64,000 bases of DNA from Nymphaea colorata (lineage: Eukaryota; Streptophyta; Magnoliopsida; Nymphaeales; Nymphaeaceae): positions 10,616,001 through 10,680,000 of the forward strand of contig NC_045150.1 in assembly GCF_008831285.2 (NCBI RefSeq). The letters are read 5' to 3'. Shown piece after piece: positions 10,344 to 21,834 of the stretch. The notes under the pieces were generated by a model. It saw only the letters and a list, made by a program, of their open reading frames with translations, did no database searches and was not told the origin of the DNA. Within the stretch, counting starts at the first letter, position 1. Each line of letters starts with the position of its first letter. The position numbers were made by a program, and so were the translations under genes.

Positions 10344-11026
10344 TAAATATTTGCATATATTGCTGCCCTTCAAATCCTATATACAAGACTTGATACATGA
10401 CGGTTGTAATCACCCCAAATTTTTCAAAAATCTATATTTAGCGGTTTTGAACATTTTATGATAACTTTTTACTACAACCTTTAAAAATATTCAGCTTCAA
10501 ACACTTCAATTTCTCTTAATTCTAGTCAATTTTTGCTTTTATTTAACTATCAATGAAATTTGGGATTTATTTGGATCTAATTTCAGACTTTGAACATAAA
10601 TCCCAATCTCAATTTAGACATATTTTATAATTCAAACGGGATCTGGTTCAAAAACTCATATAGAAGCCTAAAACAAATCCCTAGATCTAAATTAGGATCC
10701 AAAACTCAACTCCATATCCAAAACAGAGCCTAGATCCAAATCCCAGCTACATGTAAGAAAAAGAGCCCTAGATCCAAATCTGGATCCAAATACGATTACT
10801 AGATCTAAAATAGATGCCTACATCCAAACCAGATCCAAGTTATAGATGTAGATCCAAAATAGTTCCATATCTAAATCCAAATGCTAAAACTGGAGCCACA
10901 ACAGAACTTTAAATCTAGACCTAATCCAAACCTAAGATCCAAAATCTAGATCCATATTCTTGTTCAGTTCTAAATTCATAATTTAAATCCAATTCCATGT
11001 TTTAACACTGTGGGGGACTTTGGAGA
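10344..11026. repeat. Degenerate GATCCAAA-type repeat tract
   Basis: From about 10570 to 10990 the sequence consists largely of imperfect copies of GATCCAAA, AGATCCAAAT and AGATCTAAA at irregular spacing of 10-30 bases. No coding frame is present. Similar ATCCAAAT or ATTCGAAT-rich tracts occur at 11470-11900, 44570-44890, 47440-47770, 49900-50060 and 61600-62000. Confidence 0.6.
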
Positions 11027-11400
11027 GCCAATATAGGGCCAGTGAAGAATTTGAAGCAGTAGATTGATGGTCGAGGAAATAGCCCTGACGCCAATAAAAT
11101 GGTCCGACACCGCTACCACCCAGTACGATCGACTAGAAGGCATGGAACTGACTAGCATGTTGATCAAATCATTCCCAACTTGATCATTGAAGAATACTTG
11201 GATTTCTAGCTTCTCTCCTTCACCACTTGCTAGCAGCTCCCTAGCTTTTAATGCCATGCCATCCACAATTGTTTGCATGATATAAAATGTGTTAGGTCCA
11301 ATGGCGCAGCCAAGATCCGCAATTCGGATAGTGCCGGCACAAATCAGGACATTATCAAATTTCACAACAATAACTTCGTGCACCTTATTTTTCACACTCA
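11027..11400 (-). pseudogene. SABATH methyltransferase relic, third copy
   Basis: Reading leftwards, the frame encodes IRIADLGCAIGPNTFYIMQ, the SAM-binding motif I region of SABATH enzymes, then VFFNDQVGNDLINMLVSSMP and a degraded region where 'GVPGSFYGRLFP' is expected. The segment 11027-11175 is clearly homologous to 1413-1560 and 31750-31912. It is longer on the N-terminal side than those relics, so it shows what their lost exon looked like. No start methionine of the usual type, substrate-binding N-terminus or C-terminal half is present. Confidence 0.82.
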
Positions 11401-11401
11401 A

Positions 11402-12757
11402 AATCCTGCTTTCCTACAAATTATGAGTAGGAATATCGTCAGGATCAGTTTTATCATATTTTGTTAATAAATATTTTTGGCGTTCATGAAAGTCGTCTGA
11501 ATGCAACTTATAAATATCAAGCAGGAACCAGAATTATCAAGATATATATAGCAAGGCACTACGACCAACTTTATCCGCTTTTTCAAATATTCACATATTC
11601 AGATTCGAATACAAACAACCAAAAGTCATATATGAATCCAAAATCTGATTTCACAATTTGAATATGATCAGAATGCCATTTTTGCATTCACATCCGAATT
11701 GTGAACCAAATCTGGCCAGTTTTCAAAATGTAAGAGCATTATATATAGGACATTTACAATCTGATCTAAATTTGATTGGATATTTATGTAAATCTGAATC
11801 CGAATGTGATAGGATATCAGTTCTTAAATCCGAATACGATCTGATTTCTTAATCAAATATTAATATTTTTTCCATATCTGATTTTTTGCAGAATGGTTTG
11901 GTCAGATACCTGATTCAAATCAAAAGTATTAATGTTAATCCTATTGATAAAGAGAAAGGTGAAGTAGCACCCGTGCTATGCTAGCTAGGTGGCAATGTAA
12001 GGTCACAAAACAAGTCTAGCCAGCTCGAGCTCAACTCAAGCTCATTAAACAAAACCAGATTCAAACTCAACTCGTTTATTAATGAGTGGAGCTCGAGTCC
12101 AAATCTATGCTTGAAATATTGATGTTGATTGGCTGTAGATGTCGTGTGCACTTGGAGCATGTTGAAATTTCTATAATTTGCTACACAAAGAGGTGGTGAT
12201 ACCAATTGATGTTGAATTATATTGTTCCGTGAGGCAAATGTTTTTCTCTAATATAATCTTAAAACAGATATAAACCAACACAGTAATCTCAAAGTATCAA
12301 GTGTTTCTCAACATAAACAGTCTACCAAAAAAAACAGTAAGAATGAGGTCAATTTTAAACAGATCTACTACATAAACAGGGTTGAGGTCATTCGGTTATG
12401 ACAATGGGATAGAAAGTAAAATGTGGGAGGAGAAACAAGTCACTTCACTCTGTTTCTGCAGTTTGCTCTCATGTCTCTTTTGCATAAAGCTTAAGATAAG
12501 TTAAAACCAAGGCACACAAGAAACAAGCACAAGATTAAAAATAATAATTTAGATTGAAGGCCATTTTGGGGAACTCGAATCCGATAAAACAGATCAGACT
12601 CTGGTGGCCATACTACGTATTAACTCACTATAAAGAGCGAAGACTTGGTAAGTCATCATTGATTTCACCGAATCATTCTTGAATTCCATCTTCTCTATGT
12701 TACTGTTGAGAAGTATCTAAGTCAATACATATCGATCCATTCCTCAGTTCTTGTTTC
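11402..12757. other. No gene seen; AT-rich repeats
   Basis: 11470-11900 contains ATTCGAAT, ATCCGAAT and ATATCTGAT-type repeats like those of the hAT-type MITE at 61584. The rest, to the TATA box at 12758, shows no coding frame, RNA gene or transposon ends that I can support. Confidence 0.5.
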
Positions 12758-12764
12758 TATAAAT
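12758..12764 (+). promoter_or_regulatory. Probable TATA box of the small secreted gene
   Basis: TATAAAT lies 63 bases before the ATG at 12821. A CT-rich tract (12802-12816), common in plant 5' untranslated leaders, lies between them. Confidence 0.6.
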
Positions 12765-12820
12765 CATATGCAATCTCTAGCTTCCCAATCATCCTCACCC
12801 ACTCTCTCTCTCTCTCGCGC

Positions 12821-13086
12821 ATGGGCTATAACATGAAGAGGTTCATATTGGCAGTAGCCATCTTCTTTGCTGTTTTGGGAGTCTTTTTATGTCCAGATGT
12901 TACTAAATCTGTGTTTTCCTTTGGCAAGAGTTGTTACGAAAGCTTCTGATGTTTCTTTCCTCTATATTGCTTGCAGTCGTTGTGAGCTTGTGGCCATGCC
13001 CTGGCGTTACTGCATATCCTTTGTGTTTCAACTGTATCCACAGCATGGAACTGCCACAACACAATCTGTCCCGTGAAGGTCGCTAA
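12821..13086 (+). CDS. Small secreted protein, possibly with one short intron
   Basis: ATG at 12821 begins a strong signal-peptide-like segment: MKRFILAVAIFFAVLGVF. Unspliced, the frame stops at TGA 12947-12949 after 42 residues. If a roughly 50-base intron (from GTTGTT near 12930 to the TTGCAG ending near 12976) is removed, the frame continues with WPCPGVTAYPLCFNCIHSM and ends at TAA 13084-13086. That gives a protein of about 70 residues with four or five cysteines. The splice is my inference, and the donor is weak. A TATA box and CT-rich leader support a real gene. The family is unknown. Copia element E sits 139 bases downstream. Confidence 0.45.
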
Positions 13087-13224
13087 GGACCAGCGGTCTG
13101 AAAGAAGTAGCCACAAAGTTTTACTGTCTGAATATGGAAGACTGGTTGATGGTGATTGTAATAAATAAACTTGTGATATGATTTTGAATTGGATATTCTT
13201 TTCTCTGCTGGCTGGTAAGGCCTC

Positions 13225-13589
13225 TGTTAAAGAATCAATTCATGTGGCTAAAGATGATCATCCGCATAAGTTGGGGAAATCAGAAGATGATAAGGTGCAA
13301 TCAATTGCCAAAAAATCAGGAGTGGATGAAGAAGAGGAGGTTGACGTCCAAATCTCTTTATCTATGGAAAGAGATAAAATAGAAAGCGATATTTTGAAGA
13401 AAACAAGTTGTATATCAACTCCATGATTTTAGGAGTTCAAGATTGTGTTTTGTATTCTTTAAATAGTGGAACCTCTATCTCTCGTTACATGTTGAAAAGA
13501 GAGTAGAAAGACTTTGAGAACATAGGTGATTTCAGCACCGAACCTCGTTAAAATTCCTTGTTCATTCTTCTTCATATCCCTTTTTAACA
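13225..13589 (+). repeat. 5' LTR of element E
   Basis: It begins TGTTAAAGAATC and ends CCTTTTTAACA. A TATA-like CTTTAAATAG lies near 13458. The first 200 bases form an open frame of highly charged residues that ends at TGA 13424-13426. The 3' LTR breaks this frame with a one-base deletion. Confidence 0.95.
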
Positions 13590-13601
13590 TGGTATCAGAG
13601 C
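13590..13601 (+). other. Primer-binding site of element E
   Basis: TGGTATCAGAGC follows the LTR with no gap. This is the initiator tRNA-Met type used by most Ty1/copia elements. Confidence 0.92.
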
Positions 13602-14059
13602 TTCACGGTATCTACTCTAGGTATTGATCCTTGGATGGTGAATCATTCCACAGAGATTCTTCCCTCGGACATGTGTTCTTTATTTCTGGTGGAGTTTGAC
13701 TACTTTCGGTGTTAAATCCATTTGATCCTGAGATCAAAACATGTTTTTGATCATCTTAGGAGAAAGCTGACGAAATTCCGAGCATTTTGAGCCTTACCCA
13801 TCCAAAACCGTTGAGAAATCAGGGAGAAATCGATTTTTGAAGTCTGCTGCAATTTTTCTGCTTTTTCCGGCACGGAAGAGGGATTCCGGCGAAATTCGAC
13901 GAACCCGGCGTGTCCCGATACATCTTCCTTCACCATGTGAAAGCTGCTCGACAAATCCCGCCAGTGTGTCCCGCTATTTGAGCAGTGCCGGCCTTCATCC
14001 GTTTGACTTCATCGGCTTCATCAGTTTTTATTTAGTGGCTTCATCGACTTCATTTAGTG

Positions 14060-15040
14060 ATGGCAACATCTTCATCGTCGACCTCTTCAATGTCAAACAA
14101 AACTCTTAACACTAGCTTCAACTTTAACCAGGTGCCGTCAAACTTTTCTCAGTTTCTCTCTATCAAACTTACAGCAGATAATTATATGCTTTGGGCTGCT
14201 CAATTCAAACCCATCTTGATAACTTATGGGCTCATGGGTTATATTGATGGAACAATCCATTGTCCGCCCAAAACTATTGGAAATTCTGATGATGTGAATC
14301 CTGATTATATATTATCGTTAAAGCATGATCAACTTGTTTTAAGTTGGATTATCACCTCATTTAGTGAAAACGTCTTGAGTCAAGTTATTGGCTTGGAAAC
14401 TGCATACGAAGTCTGGTCTTCCTTAAAAGGATCATATGCGTCCCATTCTAGTTCATGCATAATTCATCTTAGAGGTCAACTTCAAGATCTAAAGAAATGA
14501 AACAAGACAGTAGATGAATACTTTCAGCATGCAAAATCTATTGCCCATCAATTAGCTATTGCCTCTAAACCTGTTGATGAAGATGATCTTATCATGCATT
14601 TATTGAAGGAACTGCCGAATGAGTATCATGCTTTTAGGGTCTCGATGGAGACCCGATCTACACCAGTGACATTGGAAGAGTTTCATGGTTTACTCTTGAC
14701 TCAAGAACGCAATATAATAGAGAGTATTGGTGTAGAAACTGATCAGCTAAATGCTTCTATTAATTTGACAAACAAGATTAGTTTCTTTTCTCACAATCAA
14801 AACCGTGGAGGATCACTTTATCGTAGTGGAAGAGGAAACCGTGGTGGCATTTTTAGAAGTCGTGGAAGCCGATCTCAAAGTATTCGACCTCGTATCGCTT
14901 GCCAAATTTGTAAAACCTGGTCATTCTATGCTCCTGCTATCAACTTGCCTCTTATGCTCAAAATAATCCTTCTTTGGCACCAAAAGCATATCATGTGGCC
15001 CCGGCCCCTCACTAGAGCTCCACCAATGGTCAAAACTGGT
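14060..15040 (+). pseudogene. Copia gag of element E
   Basis: The ATG at 14060 (MATSSSSTSSMSNK) opens a Retrofit-like copia gag with serine-rich N-terminus, LTADNYMLWAAQFKPIL and AYEVWSSLKGSYASHSS. A TGA at 14498-14500 interrupts it. The frame then resumes with VDEYFQHAKSIAHQLA and LLKELPNEYHAF. A glycine/arginine-rich stretch follows (RGGSLYRSGRGNRGG, near 14810-14850). The zinc knuckle begins CQIC but is destroyed by an indel (near 14905-14935). The mature product would coat the element RNA; here it cannot be made full length. Confidence 0.85.
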
Positions 15041-16640
15041 TTCCAGATTCTGGGGCATCGCATCATATGACCAGTGACTTGAACAACTTATCTCTACAGT
15101 CTGAGTATCAAGGTGATGACGGTGTTCTTATTGGAGATGGATCAGGTTTGTTTATTAACCACATTGGTTCTACTATTTTTGACAGAATTGTCATGAGTAA
15201 TATTCTTCATGTACCTACGATCTCTAAGAATCTCATGTCAGTACACAAATTTGCTAAGGAGAATAATGTTTTCTTTGAATTTCATCCTTCTTGTTGTTAT
15301 GTCAAGGATCTCACCTCAAGGAAAGTGCTGCTCCAAGGTCGAACTGAAGAAGGTTTATACAAATTGACCTTGAACAAGAACAAGCAAGTCTTCTTCACCA
15401 CTAGAGATGTTGGCGTCAAGGACTCGGTTGACACTTGGCATAGAGGTTTTGGTCATCCCTCTTTAAAGACTGTCTTGAATAATTTTGGTTTGCCTTATGA
15501 TGATTTTATGCAACATAAAGTGTGTGAAGCTTATCAAAAGGGTAAGAGTCATCGTCTACCCTTTAACAAGACTTCTACACCAGTACATGGATTCTTAGAT
15601 ATTGTTTATTCTGATGTTTGGGGCCCTGCGCCTATAACTAGTATTGATGGATATAGATATTATGCTTTATTTGTTGATGCCTATTCAAGGTATTCTTGGA
15701 TATACCTTCTCAAGAACAAATCAGACTTATATGAAGTTTTTCAAAAGTTTAAATCGCATGTTGAGCTTGTTACAGGTGCAAAAATTAAATTTCTGCATTC
15801 AGATTGGGGTGGAGAATATCAAGGTCTTGCTAGTTTTCTTGAATCAAATGACATTGGACATATGATTGCTTGTCCTCACACTCCAGAACAAAATAGTGCA
15901 GTTGAAAGACGTCATCGCCATGTTGTTGAAACCAGGCTCACTATGATGGCTGATGCATGCGTACCAAACAAGTGTTGGTCTTATGCCTTCCATACAGCCA
16001 CATATGTTATAAACAGAGTTTCCACCAAAAATCTTGGAGGACTAAGTCTGTTTCAAGTCATGTTCAAAAGCAAACCAGATTACAATTTCCTAAAGATTTT
16101 TGGGTGTGCATGTTTCCCATGCTTGTGGCCGTACAGAAAAAATAAATTTGAGCATAAATATGAAAAATGCATTTTTTTGGGCTATGCTCCAAGGCATCAT
16201 GGCTATTTTTGTCTCAATCTCATAACAGGAAGAATTTTTATATCACGTCATGTTATTTTTGATGAAAACCGGTTCCCCTTCCATCAAAATGGAGAGAGAT
16301 TTGACAAGAAAAATTGCAGAAAGGAAATCATGACAACCAGATTTTCACTATACAATATCCATTCTCTCAAAATGGTATTGATGACAATATTGAGAAGACA
16401 CACGGAACTCCTACTGGTGTCAATCAATCTAATGGTCCATCTGAGAATTCAGATCAAAGCATGGCTTGTCAAGGTAAGAATGCAAATCAAAGCACGACTC
16501 CTCCACCAATTCTCGCAAGAACTCATCATATGACAACTAGATTCCAAGATGGCACGTTGAAACCAAAGGTCTACTCAACAAAACACTCTCTTCCACAGAC
16601 GCTCTTAGCCAAGCTCTCTCAGGATCAAGATAATATATAG
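15041..16640 (+). pseudogene. Copia protease and integrase of element E
   Basis: The protease motif DSGASHHMT lies at about 15047-15073, with a frameshift just before it. The integrase zinc region has WHRGFGHPS and CEAYQKGKSH, where the last motif has Tyr replacing the second zinc-binding Cys. The catalytic core is otherwise complete: the first Asp in VYSDVWGP, the second in LHSDWGGEY and the Glu in NSAVERRHRHV. The C-terminal part shifts frame near 16330 and ends in TAG at 16638-16640, just before reverse transcriptase. The longest open piece is 488 codons (15067-16533). Confidence 0.88.
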
Positions 16641-18156
16641 TTTCAAGAAGCAAGCAAAGATCCAAATTGGATCACTGCTATGAGAAATGAAGTTACTGTC
16701 TTGAAGAAAAATCATACTTGGACTCTTGTTCCTCGTACAAATGAGCAACATATTGTGGGATGCAAATGGGTTTATAAGATAAAGCAGAAAGCAGATGGAA
16801 GTTTAGAAAGATACAAAGCGAGGTTGGTTGCAAAAGGATATAGTCAACAAGAATGGGTAGATTATTTCGAGACTTTTAGTCCTGTAGTTAAACCAACCAC
16901 AATCAAAATTGTTATTTCTCTTGCTATCACACAAAATTGGTATTTAAGTCAGCTTGATGTACAAAATGCTTTCCTTCATGGGCACATCAATGAGAATGTT
17001 TATATGGATCAACCACAAGGATTCGAAGACTCAAATTTTCCAAACTATGTTTGTAAACTTCAATGAGCCCTTTATGGACTCAAGCAAGCGCCAAGAGCAT
17101 GGTTTTCAAGACTCAGCCTCTTTCTTCAACAAATGGGATTCAAAGGTGTGCAAACAGATAATTCTCTCCTCATTTTAAGACAAGAGAATTATATGGTTTT
17201 CATTCTTATATATGTAGATGATATCATTATCACTGGAAATTCACCAAGAAAGGTGCAAGATCTTATACGCATGCTTGGACAAGAATTTGTCTTAAAAGAT
17301 CTTGGAGACTTACATTTTTTTCTGGCATTGAAGTTGAAAACCATAAGCAAGGAGTTCTATTATCACAACGAAAGTATATTGAGATTTATTGAGAAGAACA
17401 AAATTACTTGATGCCAAAATTGCTAACTCTCCCATGGTTGTCTCTCCATCACTGCATCTCCACTCTGGTACAGCTTTCCAAGATCCAAGTATCTATAGAA
17501 GTACTATGGGAGCACTTCAGTACGTTACTCTTACTAGACCAGACGTTTCCTTTGCAGTAAACAAAGTCTATCATTTATGCGTGCTCCAACTAATGAACAT
17601 TGGAAAGCTGTCAAGAGAATTCTACGATACTCAAAGGGAACTATTGATTATGGTTTTGTTATACACAGAGGACAAGATTATTCCATAAATGCCTATTCTG
17701 ACACAGACTGGGCAGGAGATCCAAATGATCGAAAATCTACTATAGGATATGCTGTTTTCATTTGACCAAATCTTATATCTTGCAGTGCGAAAAAACAATC
17801 CATGGTTTCAAGGTCAAGTATAGAATCAGAATATCGTGCTCTAGCAAATACTGTTGCAGAAATAACTTGGCTATAATACCTACTCAAAGAACTTAATGTA
17901 CCCAATTGTAGCATACCGAATATATGGTGCGACAATATTGGAGCCACTTGCCTTGCATCACATCCAGTGTTTCATAACAAAAGCAAACACATAGAAATAG
18001 ACTTACATTTTATTCGAGATAAATTAGCAAGGAAGGAGCTCACAATTAGCTACATTTCTACTCGAGATCAGATTGCAGACATATTCACCAAGCCCTTAGC
18101 CAAAGATCGTCATGCTTTTATTCATACCAAGCTCAACGTCAAAAACCGAGCGTTGA
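16641..18156 (+). pseudogene. Copia reverse transcriptase and RNase H of element E
   Basis: Reverse transcriptase starts near 16680 with the usual HTWTLVP, CKWVYKIKQKADGS and ETFSPVVKPTT blocks. The polymerase site LIYVDDIIITG is intact near 17203-17236. RNase H runs to about 18150, with SDTDWAGDPNDRKST and KHIEIDLHFIRDKL. Stops or shifts occur at 17064-17066, near 17400, at 17763 and near 17875. The order and spacing are normal for copia, so the lesions are point mutations, not rearrangement. Confidence 0.88.
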
Positions 18157-18169
18157 TCTTGAGGGGGGC
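18157..18169 (+). other. Polypurine tract of element E
   Basis: A purine-rich stretch ending GAGGGGGGC lies directly before the 3' LTR. It primes plus-strand DNA synthesis in LTR retrotransposons. Confidence 0.85.
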
Positions 18170-18533
18170 TGTTAGAGAATCAATTCATGTGGCTAAAGAG
18201 GATCATCCACATAGGTTGGGGAAATCAGAAGATGATAAGGTGCAATAATTGCCAAAAAATCAGGAGTGGATGAAGAAGAGGAGGTTGACGTCCAAATCTC
18301 TTTATCTATGGAAAGAGATAAAATAGAAAGCGATATTTTGAAGAAAACAAGTTGTATATCAACTCCATGATTTTAGGAGTCCAAGATTGTGTTTTGTATT
18401 CTTTAAATAGTGGAACCTCTATCTCTCGTTACATGTTGAAAAGAGAGTAGAGAGACTTTGAGGACGTAGGTGATTTCAGCACCGAACCTCGTTAAAATTC
18501 CTTGTTCATTCTTCTTCATATCCCTTTTTAACA
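18170..18533 (+). repeat. 3' LTR of element E
   Basis: It begins TGTTAGAGAATC, ends CCTTTTTAACA and is followed by the target duplication GCCTC. It differs from the 5' LTR at about nine places. Confidence 0.95.
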
Positions 18534-18702
18534 GCCTCTGTTTCGTGTTTCGCCAGGTGGCAAAGTCTCGTCTTCAAATCATGACTTCATCACCAATCGA
18601 TCTCTGCCAATTGGATAGTTTTACTCCTACCGTTCCTTTTTCATCCTACATATACCCATAGTTGAACAGGTTTACTCGCTCGCCCGCTCGCTCACTGGCT
18701 GA

Positions 18703-18879
18703 ATGGGTTGCTGGATTGTGAAGATATCCTTACTGATGGCCATGGCCATGCATGTGATAAGCTACTCTGCTGCAGCAACAGCAGCAGGGAAAACTCGCGG
18801 CCTACTATCCCTTCCATGGCAGCAGCTGAAAAATAGGGAAGAAGGTTATCAAACTGTAAATCTTGGTCTCAGGTTATGA
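18703..18879 (+). pseudogene. Small secreted proline-rich protein, third member (frameshifted)
   Basis: ATG at 18703 opens MGCWIVKISLLMAMAMHVIS, clearly the same signal peptide as the gene at 34332. The next section shifts by one base after GK (near 18800). The frame then reads shadow residues to TGA at 18877-18879, giving 59 codons, and the proline-rich C-terminus is lost. Upstream similarity to the 34170-34330 flank extends about 110 bases. Downstream sequence is unrelated, so only the gene's 5' part was copied here. Confidence 0.7.
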
Positions 18880-20298
18880 TCACCAATGTGTATCAAAGAA
18901 GATGAACTTTCAGATCAGCGGCTTGCAAAAGTCACAGAATGTGCTTTTTGTTTCCTCTTACTTACTGAGTTTGGTGTTTGAAAATTACCAATATTGGTGC
19001 TTAGGATGTAGAATCGCCACGCACGATCATCTGAACATGGTGCTTATTGCTTTTGGAAGCTGAGAAAAATTGAAATATACTTCATCATTAATATATTCTC
19101 CTGGTGGTTGCATAATACTTACCAATTAAGAAGGTAATTTTCATATCCGACCACCAATATATAGGTTAAAAAATGCGAACACATCGCATCTTCACAAATC
19201 AAATTATCACTAAGTGTAACAAATTCTACTGAATAACATTGCTCATTCAACAAGTATAAACAATAGTAATTTAGATATAATTGCGATATATAGGAACTTT
19301 AGACCTCTTATGACATATCAAAGTTTGAGTAATATAGATTGCATTTAGTTGGTCCTTTACCTAATTTATCCAAAATTAGTATTTTGCTAAATTTTTCATA
19401 CTAATAATTATGATCATCCACCACATCAAACTGATCTACAACTGGCCAGATCACTGAAATCATGGTGGAGGTCTTCCAAAAATTAACTCGACATCTTTAA
19501 TCTAAATCAGTTCTACATGAAGCAATTTACAGCCTGCAAATCATTTTGGGAACCCAATGCATAAGCATCTTACAAGTGTCATCCAATTTATCAAGTTTTG
19601 TCCCAGATTTAACTCCAGCTTATGAAATTAGTTCAGTACGATCACTAAGGTCTCGACCGGAGCCCTATGGTCTTCAATGGCACGATCTCATCGCTTGGTT
19701 GACCTATGGCCTTCAATGGCGCTCTTTCTGTAATATTGTCCACGATGGTTCAGTCATCTTACGGCGTTCAAATATATTGATAAATTAAATTCATCCTTAA
19801 TTTTTATGAAGGAATTTTTGCGCCAATTATAAACTTTTAGTCGGACATGTTAATGTGAGATACGAGTATCTTTCCTAAAATATTTTGTTGGGATCCAGTA
19901 AAGGCTTTTATAATATTCTCTTCACGATGAATTGCATTTAATTAATAGTTTTCAATTTGGTCCTCTCCAGTTTCAAGATGGCACGTAGTTTCGAGGTTAT
20001 CCAACGTTATAAAGTATAAAAAAATCGTCATAATTCATACGAAAGATATTTTTTCTCCCCCTCTTGGAGGATGATTCTAGCTAGGTAAAAAGAAAAAATG
20101 AAAGATATGGGCCTGAAAAAAACTGAATCAAAGGAAAGATGTAACTTTCAGTCCTGTACCTCAAACCAAGAGATTCAATTTTAATCTCAATTAGCACCAA
20201 AGTCCTAGTAAACCAAGCTGAAATCTAAAGGAATAGCACGAAGAAAAGATACGAGTGCCTATGCATAGGAGTTGGATTCCTCCCTCGATTTTGCTTTT

Positions 20299-20300
<2 letters not shown>
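18880..20300. other. No gene seen
   Basis: AT-rich sequence without a supported coding frame, RNA gene or transposon end. Confidence 0.5.

Positions 20301-20337
<37 letters not shown>
20301..20337. repeat. (AT)n microsatellite
   Basis: About 18 uninterrupted AT dinucleotides. Confidence 0.98.
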
Positions 20338-20340
<3 letters not shown>

Positions 20341-21411
20341 AGTCTCCTTGATACCAAAAGCAAGTCAATTATTAAAGGAGAAAGGGTTGAATGGAAGCTT
20401 TGGTTCTACTTTGCATGGTATGATAAAATACTCTTTATACACATCCAGAGTAGGTAGCCCAACTATTCATCACGACCAATGTCCACAAAAGAGATATACT
20501 ATTCATCACGACCACGAAACAGAGAGATGAATTATTCAAAAGAAGAAAGAACCATAATATGCTTTTTGTGTACCCATCAAGAACAAGAAAATAACCAAGC
20601 ATAATTATATATACCCATCATTCACCATTGCTCGGTTCACTCATCACTGTTTTCTCAAATATAAATACCTACAAGGTGATAAAAGTGTGAAGCCCTCCTT
20701 TGGACTCTCCTATAATATAATGCCCCCAAAAAAAAACCTACCACTTTTCATTTTCTCGATTAATGGCGGCTGATCTTCTGTAACTCAGTTTCCTTTTATC
20801 TTTCCTGGTCAATTTACCGATTTCTATCCCCCAGCTCATATGGAAAATCATATGGTGTAGTGCAACGTCTCTTTCTCTTTTGCAGTAAATAACGACTTGG
20901 ATTCTGTCATGCCTTGCAAATGAATGCGACTTGGTCAACCTCTCACGCTTACGATGCTAACCACACAAACAGGAAGGCGCTCAACTTTATCCTCCACAAC
21001 CAGATCATAGGAATGGGGTGCCAACCGCCATGTCCCCTCCTAATTCTGCCTTCTGTTTCTCCTTCCAAATCATCAGAACAGCTTCTGGTTTGATACCACT
21101 TTATCAGAAATTTAGGAGCAGCTCTCACAAGTTCCAAGTGGGCGTTTCTTTCATCTTTTCCAATAAAATTAGTAAGCCATCAATGTCGTTCATAGATGTT
21201 ATTTTATTCCTTTGCTTTTGATTCTAGTATGATTAGTTGATTGATTCACATGATTACCTGATATTATAACCCTAGCCGCTGCTGCCCCCTTCCCTCCGCC
21301 CTTGATTGTGACTATTATACTGGGGAAGCGTCTCGCCGTTTAAAGCACAAGTGTGACAATGCAAATGATATACATCCACTTGTGTTTGCTGGCTCAACCT
21401 TCTCTCCCAAG
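20338..21411. other. No gene seen; probable upstream region of the 21412 gene
   Basis: Only short frames without domains occur on either strand. No TATA box is convincing close to 21412. Confidence 0.4.
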
Positions 21412-21834
21412 ATGGGTTGCAGGGTCACCATATCTGTATTTCTCACGACCATGGCCATACTTGTAATGAGCGATTCTACACCAGCAACGTCCGAATCAAG
21501 GGAAGCTGTGGATGACCTCAGACATGGCAGAAGCAGGAAAGTGGGGATGAAGGTTGTCATCGCCAGGCCACAAGATGGAGGAGTACTATTCAGCGGCGAG
21601 TATGCACAGATGAGGGATAAGGCAGCTAAGGTAGGGAATGACCCATGGTTGTCTAGCAAGAGGCCGTATCCTCCTCCTCCCAAGCATCCAAGCAACCCAC
21701 CCCATCCGTCGATCTGGTACGGTATTGGGCGAAACCGTCCAAACACTGCACGCAGACCAGGACAGCTGCCGACGTTCAGCCACACTGGGCTAAAGCCTCC
21801 GCCACCTCCCTTCCAGGATGATGTTCACTTGTGA
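21412..21834 (+). CDS. Small secreted proline-rich protein, open and most divergent member
   Basis: The 140-residue frame is uninterrupted. The start at 21412 is chosen because MGC opens the other three members too; an upstream in-frame ATG at 21382 would place ten polar residues before the signal peptide. Residues 1-20 form the hydrophobic segment. Then come RHGRSRKVGMK (compare HGSSWKIGKK), NDPWLSSKRPYPPPP (compare ESPWASSKK) and a C-terminus with PPPPPFQDDVHL. No cysteine follows the signal peptide. The build (signal peptide, variable middle, short conserved motif, proline-rich end) is that of secreted peptide precursors, but it matches no named peptide family that I know. Function is not assigned. 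Confidence 0.6.
   Translation: MGCRVTISVFLTTMAILVMSDSTPATSESREAVDDLRHGRSRKVGMKVVIARPQDGGVLFSGEYAQMRDKAAKVGNDPWLSSKRPYPPPPKHPSNPPHPSIWYGIGRNRPNTARRPGQLPTFSHTGLKPPPPPFQDDVHL

Larger units (their letters stand above)
13225..18533 (+). mobile_element. Complete-length Ty1/copia element E
   Basis: Two LTRs (365 and 364 bases), primer site, gag, protease, integrase, reverse transcriptase, RNase H and a polypurine tract are present in the copia order. The perfect target duplication GCCTC flanks it (13220-13224 and 18534-18538). I count about eight substitutions and one single-base deletion between the LTRs, roughly 2 percent, so the insertion is young. Despite this, the coding region has at least five in-frame stops or frameshifts. 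The element was probably defective when it moved and used proteins from a relative. Confidence 0.95.

Noticed and set aside
10562-10960. Possible CRISPR-like array of GATCCAAA repeats
   Set aside because: Repeats are short, imperfect and irregularly spaced, without constant spacer length. The DNA is plant nuclear, where CRISPR is not expected.
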